Notes: generated by a model from the sequence alone, not told the origin. A DNA stretch of 64,000 nt from an uncultured bacterium (GCA_902780135.1 CACZEK010000024.1:1-64000), one strand, 5' to 3'. Numbered from the stretch's first letter, positions 8,581 through 18,457 are shown. Numbers and translations: made by a program.

Positions 8581-8971
8581 TGAATTGATACGGGCCGCGC
8601 AGCAAAAGAAACGGAATCCGTTTCGTCGAATCTGTTATCTGAACTATCTGTTCCCTTTTTCCGAAAGACTGCCCGTTTCCTTGACAAAGATCGAATCCGT
8701 CCGGCGCTGTTTCGCGACGACGCACCGTCTGTACACCGCCGAACAGGAACCGCCGTGGGAGGCGATGCAGGAGAATATGGTTTTCGCGGCGGAGCTTATG
8801 GAATCTTTCCGGCCGTGGCTGAATCCTGAAAAACGGATCAAAGAGTATGATCGCATCCCGGAAATTGGCTATTCCAAAGAGCCTCCGGTCTCCATCAATG
8901 AATTGATGCTGAAACGCTTCCGTCAATCGGAAGAATCCATATTAGACGTCCCGTTTTCCTCCGGACGATAA
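8393..8971 (+). CDS. Hypothetical protein overlapping the ankyrin gene
   Basis: 192 residues, no recognised domain, no signal peptide or membrane segment. The ATG at 8393 follows GGGGAAAGG, a weak ribosome-binding site. Its frame is open only from 8369, just after a TGA at 8366, so it is not a simple continuation of the upstream gene. Composition is protein-like: Leu/Arg-rich helices, Trp in conserved-looking contexts, WLNPEKRIKEYDRIPEIGYS. It overlaps the ankyrin frame by 188 bp, which is unusual. It is probably translated with, and perhaps partners, the ankyrin lipoprotein. Confidence 0.6.
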   Translation: MNQGEPVVSVNSAALYLLLIYLEKQRRLCAQARDGDNFTWAEGKAFYDANYKSNFSRVIAQLDELIRAAQQKKRNPFRRICYLNYLFPFSERLPVSLTKIESVRRCFATTHRLYTAEQEPPWEAMQENMVFAAELMESFRPWLNPEKRIKEYDRIPEIGYSKEPPVSINELMLKRFRQSEESILDVPFSSGR

Positions 8972-9003
8972 AATATTGGCCGCGAGGAGCCAGAAATGCA
9001 AAA

Positions 9004-9031
9004 CGCCCCGGACCTGCTGCGATCCGGGGCG
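9004..9031 (-). terminator. Terminator of the GH10 gene
   Basis: Perfect 9-bp stem CGCCCCGGA / TCCGGGGCG around a 10-nt loop; on the minus strand it is followed by TTTTGCATTT. It lies in the gap between convergent genes and may serve both. Confidence 0.75.
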
Positions 9032-9069
9032 GAAACGTATTGCTTATGTCAGGCGGAAACGCCGGACGG

Positions 9070-10200
9070 TCACTTCCTTAATCCCTGCTGCTGTTTCAGC
9101 TTGACGAGCGCGTCGTAGCACGGCTTCTGTTTCAGCTGGCGGTCGAAGAGCAGGGGGTGGTTCGTGCGGCCGCGGACCGGGAACCCGTTGAGCCAGCTGG
9201 TGCCGTCGTCGAGCCCCCAGACGGTCACGGAGTACATGTTTTTGCTGTGCTTGAGGAAGACTTTGAAGATGTCTTCGTAGCGGTCGGCGAGCTTTTTGGA
9301 AACGTCGTCCGGGAGTCCCTTCGTGTACGGGTTGTTCTTCTCCTGATACTCCTGCGTCGCGGAAATGTCCGCGGTAACCCGTCCGTTGGAGCGCGGCAGG
9401 ACGTCGACGTCCATTTCCGTGACCATGACCATCACGCCCGCGTCGGCGTATTTCTTAATGGCGTCCTCGATCAGTTTCGTGGACGGGTAGTCGATCAGAT
9501 AGTGGGCCTGCATGCCGACTGCGTCGATAAGCCCTTTCTTCTTCAGCTCCTTCGCGAGCTTGGCGATGCCGTCGCGCTTCGAGGGATTGTAGGCGTTGTA
9601 GTCGTTGTAGACGAGCTTGGCGGAGGGATCGGCGGCGCGCGCGAACTCGAACGCCTTCTCGATGAAGTCGTCGCCCACGATCTGTTTCCATCTCGAATTG
9701 CGGAGCGTGCCGTCCTCGTTGAACGCCTCGTTCACGACGTCCCACGCGTCGACCTTGCCCTTGTAGTGCTTCATGACGCCCTCGATATGGTTCTTCATGC
9801 GCTTCAGGACGAGCTCGCGTGTGGCGGGCTGCCCGTTCTCGCCCTGGAACACCCACTGCGGGGTCTGGCTGTGCCAAATGAGCGTGTGCCCGTGAATCTT
9901 GATCTTGTTCTTCTGCGCGTATTTCACGAGGTCGTCGCCGGGGCCGAAGTTGAACTTGCCTTCCTGCGGCTCGGTGGCGTCCCATTTCATGCAGTTCTCG
10001 GGCGTGAGGCAGTTGAACTGCGACGCCGCGAGTTCGGCGCGCTGCTTGTCCTGCTGGCTCGTGATCCGCTGGTTGAGGGCGACGCCGATCAGGAAATCCT
10101 TCTCGTAGAGTTTGCCGAGGTTGGTCTTCGGGGTGTCCGCGGCGAAGAGCGCGGTGACGGACGCCGCGGCGGCGAGCATGAGGAGAGCTTTTTTCATCAT
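9070..10200 (-). CDS. Endo-1,4-beta-xylanase, GH10, secreted
   Basis: 376 residues from the ATG at 10200, chosen because AAAGGA lies 10 nt upstream and a signal peptide starts there (MMKKALLMLAAAASVTALFA). The mature protein is one GH10 (beta/alpha)8 barrel: LTPENCMKWD, HGHTLIWHSQTPQW, WDVVNEAFNEDG with acid/base Glu158, VTEMDVDV with nucleophile Glu262, and the C-terminal VWGLDDGTSWL. No carbohydrate-binding module is present. It hydrolyses internal xylan bonds outside the cytoplasm. Transcribed alone from a strong promoter in the 170-bp block at 10198-10367 and ended by the hairpin at 9004-9031. Together with the CE15-like esterase it indicates glucuronoxylan degradation. Confidence 0.95.
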   Translation of the reverse strand: MMKKALLMLAAAASVTALFAADTPKTNLGKLYEKDFLIGVALNQRITSQQDKQRAELAASQFNCLTPENCMKWDATEPQEGKFNFGPGDDLVKYAQKNKIKIHGHTLIWHSQTPQWVFQGENGQPATRELVLKRMKNHIEGVMKHYKGKVDAWDVVNEAFNEDGTLRNSRWKQIVGDDFIEKAFEFARAADPSAKLVYNDYNAYNPSKRDGIAKLAKELKKKGLIDAVGMQAHYLIDYPSTKLIEDAIKKYADAGVMVMVTEMDVDVLPRSNGRVTADISATQEYQEKNNPYTKGLPDDVSKKLADRYEDIFKVFLKHSKNMYSVTVWGLDDGTSWLNGFPVRGRTNHPLLFDRQLKQKPCYDALVKLKQQQGLRK

Positions 10201-10367
10201 GGACCGGTTTCCTTTCATTTGGTGCATGTGAGGTGAAGGAAGAAGAAATGATCATTGTCCGGCAATAGTATAGCCTTTTTTCTCCGGAAAAGCAAGAGAC
10301 GAAACCGTTATTTTTTACGAAAAAGACGATTTCCTAACGGTTCCGGCGTTAATTAACCGTGAAAAAG
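10198..10367. repeat. 170-bp direct repeat, copy R1 (xylanase promoter region)
   Basis: Aligns without gaps, with scattered substitutions, to 11527-11696 (offset 1,329 bp). It carries the promoter, the AACCGTTA/TAACGGTT inverted repeat and the sequence CCGGCGTTAATTAACCG. The two copies flank the gene at 10467-11465. Confidence 0.85.
10267..10295 (-). promoter_or_regulatory. Sigma-70-type promoter of the xylanase gene (in R1)
   Basis: Minus strand: TTGCTT (10295-10290), 17 bp, TATACT (10272-10267). Upstream lies an inverted repeat AACCGTTA (10303-10310) ... TAACGGTT (10335-10342) that could bind a regulator. The same elements are preserved in copy R2. Confidence 0.75.
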
Positions 10368-10466
10368 ATGTTCTGTCTCGTTCTCTGATTCGACATGATT
10401 TCATTCCTTCTATGGAGGTTCTGACGGAGAGTTCGAAGTCCGGACGCTTTTTTCCGGCTCAGATGG

Positions 10467-11465
10467 TTATGGGGTGCCCCTGTTTGTATCCTGAAAAAAA
10501 GCACCATAAAAGGCAGAATCCCAATACAAAAAACCATCGGAAGCGGCACGAACGGAATCGACAATCATCCCATTTTCGGAGCAGATGTGTTTTTCCGGGT
10601 CATATTGATATAAAATGAGACGCCCATTCACGGCAACGCCATAGCGATAGAATTGATGTGTTTTGGAGAAGTAGTGACCTGAGACAGTTTCATTTTCCAC
10701 AAGCAGTGGAAGATCGAAATCCGAGGAGCAGATATTTTCATAATGGATTGTATATCGGGGCCAAAGCTCTTGTATTGACAAAAGATCGGGCAATCTGTCC
10801 TCCGGAACACAGGATTTGTAGTCTTTGCCAATGAGCTGAGGCATAGGATGCAGCACATAATCATAGGTGGACGGGGCATCATCAAAGGCAGGGAAAAAGG
10901 AAATGACACTTCCGTACAGATTCGCCAATTCATTCAGTTGCAACCTCAATTCGAACCTTTTATCGAAATCCCGGGAAACGCCTCTTATTCCATTTAGAAT
11001 GGACCAGCATGTCAGCAGCAAAGAAAGAATCATTCCAACACAGGTCAAACGATAATCACGTTTATTCCTTTGCGGCCTTTTCAACTTACCAAACGACATG
11101 GACAAAAACAGGTACACATCGATTGGAAAGATGATAAAAAGATTTATGAGGGAAACCTTCCAGAAGAATCTTGTTCCCGTAAAATCGTACTGAAAAAGCT
11201 TTGCGATATCCGGACTGAAATCATAAAACCAGAATATGATGTTATCGTGCAGATAGATATATGGCTGGATTACGGCGTAGAGAAAAAAGGGGAGTAGAAT
11301 CAGATGCTCCAGGATCAGAATGGTTCGCCATATTTTGCGAGTGAAACGGTTTTTTCCCGTTTCCTCCTTTTCCTGAGGCAGGTCTAAGTAATCATCCAAG
11401 TAATCAGAGGAAGAATCCGTGGATTCATCATGTTTTTCAGTGAGATATAAAAACGAATTGTTCAT
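10467..11465 (-). CDS. Hypothetical membrane protein, AT-rich gene
   Basis: 332 residues from the ATG at 11465 (AAGAGC upstream); an earlier ATG at 11492 lacks a ribosome-binding site. Acidic N-terminus (DESTDSSSDYLDDYLDLPQEKEE), then hydrophobic segments near residues 50-75, 100-120 and 140-160, followed by a soluble C-terminal half (about 170-332) with no motif I recognise. The gene is clearly richer in A+T and rarer codons than its neighbours, which suggests transfer. It sits exactly between two copies of a 170-bp promoter block, so copy R2 probably drives it. Function unknown. Confidence 0.65.
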   Translation of the reverse strand: MNNSFLYLTEKHDESTDSSSDYLDDYLDLPQEKEETGKNRFTRKIWRTILILEHLILLPFFLYAVIQPYIYLHDNIIFWFYDFSPDIAKLFQYDFTGTRFFWKVSLINLFIIFPIDVYLFLSMSFGKLKRPQRNKRDYRLTCVGMILSLLLTCWSILNGIRGVSRDFDKRFELRLQLNELANLYGSVISFFPAFDDAPSTYDYVLHPMPQLIGKDYKSCVPEDRLPDLLSIQELWPRYTIHYENICSSDFDLPLLVENETVSGHYFSKTHQFYRYGVAVNGRLILYQYDPEKHICSENGMIVDSVRAASDGFLYWDSAFYGAFFQDTNRGTP

Positions 11466-11526
11466 GATTTGCTCTTTTTGACAAAAAGTCACATAAAATA
11501 ATCCGTACGAATCGTAGGAGTATTGT

Positions 11527-11696
11527 CATGGACCGGTTTTCTTTCGTTTGGTGCAGATGAGTTGAAAGAAACAGAGACAATCTTTATCCGTGGATAGTAT
11601 AGCCTTTTTTCTTCGGAAAAGCAAGAGACAAAACCGTTATTTTCTACGAAAAAGGTGATTTTCTAACGGTTCCGGCGTTAATTAACCGCGAAAAAG
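11527..11696. repeat. 170-bp direct repeat, copy R2 with promoter
   Basis: Second copy of the block at 10198-10367. On the minus strand it retains TTGCTT-17-TATACT and the inverted repeat, placed to transcribe the 10467-11465 gene. The copy begins immediately after the HIT gene terminator. Confidence 0.85.
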
Positions 11697-11725
11697 CCCC
11701 GGAGGCCGGAAGGGACCTTCGGGGC
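11691..11725 (-). terminator. Terminator of the kinase-regulator-HIT operon
   Basis: Minus strand: GCCCCGAAGG / CCTCCGGGGC stem (11725-11716 and 11705-11696, one mismatch) followed by T5. Confidence 0.8.
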
Positions 11726-11757
11726 GCGGATGCTTTTGCAAAACGGGGCAGGGCGGA

Positions 11758-12270
11758 TCAGCCGCCGTGCTTCGCGGGATCGTCGGCGAGCGGGGAATGG
11801 TACTCGGGATCGCATGCGGCGTTATTCGCGGCGAGTTCGGCGTCGTCGCGGACGAGTTTGAAACGCGCCTTGATCTTCTCGCAGAGTTCGACGCGCTTCT
11901 CCTCGGATTCGTACTTGAGCTGACGCCAGTTCCAGTGGAATCCGTCGTCCGCCCAGCGCGGCACGATGTGGAGGTGCGCGTGCATCACGACCTGGCCGGC
12001 GGTGGTGCCGTCGGAGAGGTGGAAGTTGAAGCCGTCGGCGTCAAGTCCGTGGCGGAGCGCGGCGCCGATGCGCGCGCCCACGTAGAACATGCGGCCAGCG
12101 GTGGCTTCCGGGATGGTGGCGGCGCTGGTGTGGTGTTCCTTCGGGATGACGAGGACGTGTCCGAAGTTGATGGGGAAGAGGTCGAGGAAGGCGAGGACGA
12201 GGTCGTCTTCGTAGACTTTCACGGACGGGACTTCGCCGTTGACGATGCGGCAGAACAGGCAGTTTTCCAT
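11758..12270 (-). CDS. HIT-family nucleotide hydrolase
   Basis: 170 residues. The start at 12270 gives the typical HIT beginning MENCLFCRIVNGEVPSVKVYEDD; AAAGGA lies upstream. The HIT motif is HAHLHIVPR, with the central His as catalytic residue; a CxxC near the N-terminus is common in Hint-type members. Such proteins hydrolyse AMP-NH2 or similar purine nucleotide derivatives in the cytoplasm. The C-terminal 50 residues extend past the usual domain. It lies 26 bp downstream of the sigma-54 regulator in the same operon and is followed by a terminator; a link to signalling is not evident. Confidence 0.88.
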   Translation of the reverse strand: MENCLFCRIVNGEVPSVKVYEDDLVLAFLDLFPINFGHVLVIPKEHHTSAATIPEATAGRMFYVGARIGAALRHGLDADGFNFHLSDGTTAGQVVMHAHLHIVPRWADDGFHWNWRQLKYESEEKRVELCEKIKARFKLVRDDAELAANNAACDPEYHSPLADDPAKHGG

Positions 12271-12296
12271 AATGAACGGGTTCCTTTCGGAGTTGA

Positions 12297-13660
<1,364 letters not shown>

Positions 13661-13664
<4 letters not shown>

Positions 13665-14851
13665 TCGGGGGAGCCTTCCTTGGGGTTGATCTCATTTCTT
13701 TCTTCGGGCGCGGGCAGTCCGCGCACGAGCCGGAACCGCCTGGGCAGGCTGATGGTGAACGTGGTCCCGGCGTTTTCGCGGCTGTCGACGGCGAGGCTGC
13801 CGCCGTGCTCGCGGACGATGCGCTCCACGATCATGAGCCCGAGGCCGGTGCCGGCGTTCTTCGTGGTGAAGAAGGGGCGGAATATCTTCTGCATGTTTTC
13901 GGGCTTGATGCCGCAGCCGCTGTCGGAGACGGAGAGCGTCACGAAATTGTCGTCGGCGCTGCATCGGATCGTGAGTTTGCCGCCCGCGGGCATCGCCTGC
14001 ATGGCGTTGCGGACGAGGTTGTAGAACGCCTGCTTGAGCTGGTTCGCGTCGCCCTTGATCTGCGGGACGTTTTCGCCCCAGTAGAATTCGAGCTGGATCT
14101 TGCGGTCGGTGATCTCCTGCTTCATGAAGTTCAGAGAGTCGAGCACGAGCGACTTCAGGTCGAGCGTCTCGAAGACGGGCTTGCCGGGACGGAGCGCGCG
14201 CAGGAACTGGTTGATGATGGCGTCGAGGCGCTCCACCTCGGAACGCGCCTCGGAGACTTCCTGCACGGCGTCGGCGAGGTTCGCGTCCGGATTCTTCAGG
14301 AGCCGCTGGAGGAACTGGAGGTGCAGATAGAGGCTGTTCAGCGGATTGCCGATCTCGTGCGCGACTTCGGCGGCGAGGATGGAGACCGCCTTGCTCCGTT
14401 CGGTTTCCATCTCGCTGGCGGCGCGTTCCATGGTCGCGGTGATGTCAGTCAGGATCAGCGCGTACGGGGCGTCCTCGCGGTCGATGGGCAGCGCGTACAT
14501 CTGGACGATGCGGTGTTCCGGATACGCCAGTTCGAGTTCCTGGCGCATGGACTTCCTGCCGCCGAGGACGGAATCGGAGAGCAGGAGATCGAGGTTCAGC
14601 CCGGGCAGGAGCTTTTCCACGGGGAGGGCGGAGGCGTTTTCGGGGAGGCCGAGGAACTCCTGCGCGGCGGCGTTGTGGTAGAGCACGGTGTGGGCGGGCG
14701 AGATCACGAGGATGGCTTCCCGGAGGCTGTCGAAGAGGGAGCTGAGGAACCTGTGCTCCTTGGAGATCATCTGGATGAAATTCTGAAGGTTGACGCTGTC
14801 AAGTTCGCCGATGCGGTTCATGACGCGGTCCTTCATGGTTCTGGGACACAT
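13661..14851 (-). CDS. PAS-domain sensor histidine kinase (NtrB-like, cytoplasmic)
   Basis: 396 residues, no membrane segment, so a soluble sensor. The start at 14851 has AAAGG 9 nt upstream. Residues about 25-145 form a PAS fold (FLSSLFDSLREAILVISPAHTVLYHN); dimerisation and phospho-acceptor region EVAHEIGNPLNSLYLHL; then the ATPase with DSGCGIKPENMQKIFRPFFTTK and GTGLGLMIVERIVREHGG (G1/F/G2 boxes). It phosphorylates the adjacent regulator, with which it shares an ATGA overlap. The architecture resembles NtrB. It is transcribed from a promoter whose start region carries a palindrome (14880-14898). Confidence 0.93.
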
Positions 14852-14879
14852 AATAACACCTTTTTTCGAAAGCTTGCAA

Positions 14880-14925
14880 TTGAGACGTTTTGTCTCAAAT
14901 ATACATCCTCCGTTTCAAAAGTCAA
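14880..14925 (-). promoter_or_regulatory. Promoter and palindromic operator of the kinase operon
   Basis: Minus strand: TTGACT (14925-14920), 16 bp, TATATT (14903-14898). The perfect palindrome TTGAGAC-N5-GTCTCAA (14880-14898) overlaps the -10 end and the likely +1, where a bound protein would block initiation. The rest of the gap to 15089 shows no gene. Confidence 0.7.
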
Positions 14926-15088
14926 GTTCGAACCGGCGTTTTTCCGGGAAAAAGACGGCGCACGGGAAACGGGACGGATCCGTGCGATGCGGCGTAGGGG
15001 GATCCGGGATCCCGGGCAATATCACAGTCCACAAACCGTCAAAAACGGCGTCGAATTGTCTTTTTTGCTTGTTTTTTGACAAAACGAC

Positions 15089-15117
15089 TTGAAATGCAAA
15101 TATCAGGGAATTATATT
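15089..15117 (+). promoter_or_regulatory. Promoter of the tandem MarR gene
   Basis: TTGAAA (15089-15094), 17 bp, TATATT (15112-15117), about 65 bp before the GTG start. Confidence 0.65.
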
Positions 15118-15182
15118 AAAAAATCGTTTTCATAGATAAACCGCATTGCGGGAAGACGGAAAACAGCTTCATTCCGGCATCC

Positions 15183-16265
15183 GTGAGCAGGATTCTCTCT
15201 GAAAGAAGTTTTAACCTCCGACCGGGAACCCGTACACACGGACCAGTTCACATGATCAGCGCGGCTTTTGCACGAAGCCTTTGGATAAGGCTGTTTTATA
15301 TCAAGGACATCCTCCGGAACACGTCGTACGGCGTTCTGGAAGAGGATATCCAGATCAGTTTCGCGGAGCTGCCGATCATCCAGCTCTTTTTCGAGTGCAT
15401 GGACTCCCGCCCGGCGATGAAGGACATCCTTACCGTGACGGGATTGTCCTCCGGCGCGGCGACCCAGGCGGTCGACAGGCTGGTCAAAGACGGTTTCCTG
15501 GAACGCATCCCCTCCGAGACGGATCACCGTTCGACCCTGATCCGGGCGACGGACAAACTCCGCACTTTCCGCGAGAAGCCGCTCCGGCATTTTGAAAACA
15601 TGCTGGACGAGTTCCGCCGGACCAGCGGCGCCGGGGACGAGGAAATGAGCATCGCGGAGGACATCTTCCTGCGTCTGGCGGAGAGCAGGACGGGCGGCGA
15701 ACTCGCCGCGATCAAGCAGCCGTCGGACCTGACCGTGCCGGGACTGGTCTCGAGAAGTCCTGTCAGCAGCGAGCAGCTGAGCACGCTTCCGGTCTGGATG
15801 CTCCTGCTTCATTTCTCCACGAACCTGAAGCTGCCGACCATGATCTACTATTACGGAAAACGCGGACGGACGACGCTCGGCAAGCTCCGCCTCCTGAACC
15901 ATCTGTTCTTCCTGTCCGACCACAAAAACGAAACGCCGCTGGTCAAGGACATCGCGTCAAGATTTCAGATCTCGTCCGGCGCAGTGTCCCAGACCCTGAA
16001 CGCCCTGATCCAGGACGGCATGGTGGAACGCGTTTCCTCGACGCTTGACAATCGGGCCGTCAGCATCCGGCTCACGCCGCAGGGGCTTCGCATGCGCCGC
16101 CAGTGCGCGGCTTCGTACACGGGCTTCATGCAGAATTTCTTCAGCCGGATCGAACCGGAGAAGGTCGGGATTTTCGACCGCATCCTGAACCTGACGCTTC
16201 ATTTCCTGAGGACGGACGGCAAAAAGTTCCTGGTGCCCGGGGAAATGCCCGACAGGTTCTGCTGA
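15183..16265 (+). CDS. Transcription regulator with two fused MarR-type winged-helix domains
   Basis: 360 residues from the GTG at 15183; an ATG at 15252 (337 residues) is equally possible because neither has a strong ribosome-binding site. Two MarR-like winged helices lie in one chain. The first (about 45-130) contains MKDILTVTGLSSGAATQAVDRLVKDGFLERIPSETDHR; the second (about 225-315) contains VKDIASRFQISSGAVSQTLNALIQDGMVERVSSTLDNR. Both keep recognition-helix and wing residues (SSGA..Q...LV.DG..ER.....D.R). Normal MarR proteins are about 150 residues and dimerise, so this looks like a covalent dimer from gene duplication. The target is unknown; the convergent DJ-1-like gene is the nearest neighbour. 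Confidence 0.82.
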   Translation: MSRILSERSFNLRPGTRTHGPVHMISAAFARSLWIRLFYIKDILRNTSYGVLEEDIQISFAELPIIQLFFECMDSRPAMKDILTVTGLSSGAATQAVDRLVKDGFLERIPSETDHRSTLIRATDKLRTFREKPLRHFENMLDEFRRTSGAGDEEMSIAEDIFLRLAESRTGGELAAIKQPSDLTVPGLVSRSPVSSEQLSTLPVWMLLLHFSTNLKLPTMIYYYGKRGRTTLGKLRLLNHLFFLSDHKNETPLVKDIASRFQISSGAVSQTLNALIQDGMVERVSSTLDNRAVSIRLTPQGLRMRRQCAASYTGFMQNFFSRIEPEKVGIFDRILNLTLHFLRTDGKKFLVPGEMPDRFC

Positions 16266-16312
16266 CGCCGGGACGGAAGGGCCCCGGCAGACCCGGCGGG
16301 CGGGAAGAGAGG

Positions 16313-17038
16313 TCAGGGGGGATCGCCGTCGCCGCGGGGAGAGTCTCCGTTCCCTTCCATGGCGGACAGCATGGCATACGCGAGCCTTCCCGCCGACTGC
16401 GTATTCTGACCTGTGATCAGCAGACCGTCCGCGATGACATGCGGCTTCCACGGCTCGACGCACACATACTCCGCGCCGCATTTCCGCAGCCGTTTCCCCA
16501 GGGAAAACGGCACGACCCGGTCCAGCGCGAGCTGGCGTTCCTCGGCGTCGCTCGCTCCGGTAACGCGCCTGCCGTTCAGGATGCTGCGCCCCGACTCCGT
16601 CTTCGCGGCGAGAAGCGCCGCGCCGCCGTGCCGGATGGCGGCGACGGGCTTGCCGCCGAGAACGAACTTCTCCAGCAGTTCGGCGTTTTCCGGGCTGACC
16701 GAGAGGTCCCAGAACGAACCGTAGCCGCCCGGATAGAACACCGCGGCGAACTCGTCATCCCTGACTTCGCCAAGCGGGATGGATTCCAGCAGGAGCTCCT
16801 TCCTGCGCTCCAGCCACGTTTCCGGGTCGAACGCGGCATGGTCCGGCCGCTTCACGCTGTCCGGGTCGACGGGGACCTCCCCGCCGCGCGGCGAAGCCGT
16901 CCTCACCTCGTAGCCCGCCTCCCTCAGGATATCGTGCGGGACGGCGAGATCTTCCAGCCAGACCCCGGTCTTCCTGGTCCTGAGCACCCCCATTCTGTCG
17001 TGCGACGTGACGACAAACAACACATTTCCGCGGCTCAT
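16313..17038 (-). CDS. DJ-1/PfpI superfamily protein lacking the nucleophilic cysteine
   Basis: 241 residues. The ATG at 17038 is preceded by GGAGGGAC, a strong site, so the longer reading from 17074 is rejected. It has the Hsp31-like layout: N-terminal strand NVLFVVTSHDRMG, conserved acidic GVWLED (Glu29), PGGYGSFWDL, and the elbow VAAIRHGGAALL where family members read A-x-C-H-G. Position 136 is Arg (CGG) instead of Cys. Glyoxalase, deglycase or protease chemistry depending on that cysteine is therefore unlikely. The rest of the fold, including the C-terminal part to GLLITGQNTQSAG, is intact. It may be a binding or regulatory relative. It converges with the tandem MarR gene. Confidence 0.85.
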   Translation of the reverse strand: MSRGNVLFVVTSHDRMGVLRTRKTGVWLEDLAVPHDILREAGYEVRTASPRGGEVPVDPDSVKRPDHAAFDPETWLERRKELLLESIPLGEVRDDEFAAVFYPGGYGSFWDLSVSPENAELLEKFVLGGKPVAAIRHGGAALLAAKTESGRSILNGRRVTGASDAEERQLALDRVVPFSLGKRLRKCGAEYVCVEPWKPHVIADGLLITGQNTQSAGRLAYAMLSAMEGNGDSPRGDGDPP

Positions 17039-17326
17039 CGGCTGTCCCTCCTTCCTCTTTTTTGCGTCGCGCATTCCTGCACGGCCCCCTCCATGCCCGG
17101 CACGGACGCGCCTGTTACTATGGCACGCGGGACGGCAAAAATCAAGTCAAACATGGAAAAAACACGGTCCGCGGCGGCAGAATCTCCGAAATATTGAAAA
17201 AAAACACTGGCAAAATGGAAAAGAGGTGTTATATTAGAGTAAACATAAGCGCGCGACCTCAAACCGAAAAAGACCCGCGCGTCTTCCGCAACTCTCAACC
17301 AGCGAACAAAACGAACCGGAGTCGAA

Positions 17327-18418
17327 ATGGCTAAGCTGACAAGCAACACATCCGGCAATTTCAGGACATACGGGATCAGAACCGTCGATTCCGAACGCCG
17401 CCACACCGGATTGTATCGTATTGTGGCAGTCCTGCTGTTCCTGATCGTATGCGCCGCCCTCGCGTGGGGCGTCAAACGCCATTTCGACAACCGGAGCGCG
17501 ATTTCGTCCGACGCGGTCAAGCCCCTGCCGGACAACGATGCCGCCGCGCTCACTTTCGCGGACGAACGCGCCGCCGCGGACAGCGCGGAAACCGCCGCGG
17601 CCATCCGCGAGCACAGGCAGCGGGAAGCCAGCCCCGACACGGCCGCGTTCGACATCCAGGAATTCGAGAAGCAGCGGCTGAAACAGCAGCGGGCGCTCTA
17701 CGACGAGGCGCTTCAGGCGTTCCGCGAACGCAAGTTCGAGCAGTGCCGGTCGATCCTGCGCGACATGCTCGTGCCGATGGATTCCTCCGATTCCCTGTAC
17801 GACCCGGCGGCGAACCTGCTCGGCCGCGCCAGCATGAACATCTACAACAGCGGATCCGATTCGGAGACGAACGTGGCTTATACGGTGAAAAGCGGCGACA
17901 CGCTCTCCAAGATCGCCGTGAACTACAACACGTCCGTCGCCGCGATCCAGAAGGCGAACGGCATGTCCACGACCCGGCTGAACATCGGGCAGAAGCTCAA
18001 AATCCCCCAGAGCGTATGGTCCATCGTGATCCGCCGCAGCGACAACAAACTCCTCCTCAACGCAAACAACAAGCTCTTCAAGATCTACAACGTCTATCCC
18101 GGCTCCGCCGTCTCCAGGGACTTCTCCGGCACCTTCCGCATCTTCTCCAAGCAGAAGGACCCCGTCTGGCGCGTGGACGGACAGACCTATCAGCCCGGCT
18201 CCGCCGGGAACATCATCGGATCCCGGTGGATGGCGCTCAAAGGGACCGGCGCCAGCGCGAACGCAGCCGGCACCGCCATCCACGGCACGAACCGGGCAGG
18301 CACGCCGGACGCTTCGCCCGGCGCGCCCGGTTATTTCAGAATGTCGAACGAGGACGTCAAGGAGCTTTACGAGCTCGTCCCGTGCGAAACGGCCGTGGAG
18401 ATCAGATCGGGCCGCTGA
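17327..18418 (+). CDS. Membrane-anchored LysM and L,D-transpeptidase-like (YkuD) protein without catalytic Cys
   Basis: 363 residues. A cytoplasmic N-terminus is followed by one membrane helix (about 28-48), a periplasmic helical spacer, a LysM domain (about 185-228: YTVKSGDTLSKIAVNYNTS...LNIGQKLKIP) and a C-terminal YkuD fold beginning VWSIVIRRSDNKLLL. YkuD landmarks GSAGNIIGSRWMALK and AIHGTNRAG (His) are present. The catalytic S-x-G-C-[IV]-R-M segment reads A-P-G-Y-F-R-M, so the cysteine is Tyr336. It should still bind peptidoglycan via LysM and may act as a structural or regulatory pseudo-enzyme. It heads a cluster with accA, a GNAT gene and murI. Confidence 0.85.
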   Translation: MAKLTSNTSGNFRTYGIRTVDSERRHTGLYRIVAVLLFLIVCAALAWGVKRHFDNRSAISSDAVKPLPDNDAAALTFADERAAADSAETAAAIREHRQREASPDTAAFDIQEFEKQRLKQQRALYDEALQAFRERKFEQCRSILRDMLVPMDSSDSLYDPAANLLGRASMNIYNSGSDSETNVAYTVKSGDTLSKIAVNYNTSVAAIQKANGMSTTRLNIGQKLKIPQSVWSIVIRRSDNKLLLNANNKLFKIYNVYPGSAVSRDFSGTFRIFSKQKDPVWRVDGQTYQPGSAGNIIGSRWMALKGTGASANAAGTAIHGTNRAGTPDASPGAPGYFRMSNEDVKELYELVPCETAVEIRSGR

Positions 18419-18457
18419 CGGCGGGCCGCACGACCGAACATAAAGGAACAGAATCCC

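Noticed and set aside
10198..11696. Composite transposon bounded by the 170-bp repeats
   Set aside because: The copies are direct, carry a promoter and no terminal inverted repeats, and there is no transposase; duplication is a simpler reading.
17122..17138. Second sigma-54 promoter near TGGCACGCGGG
   Set aside because: The -12 element is absent (ACGGCA instead of TTGCW).
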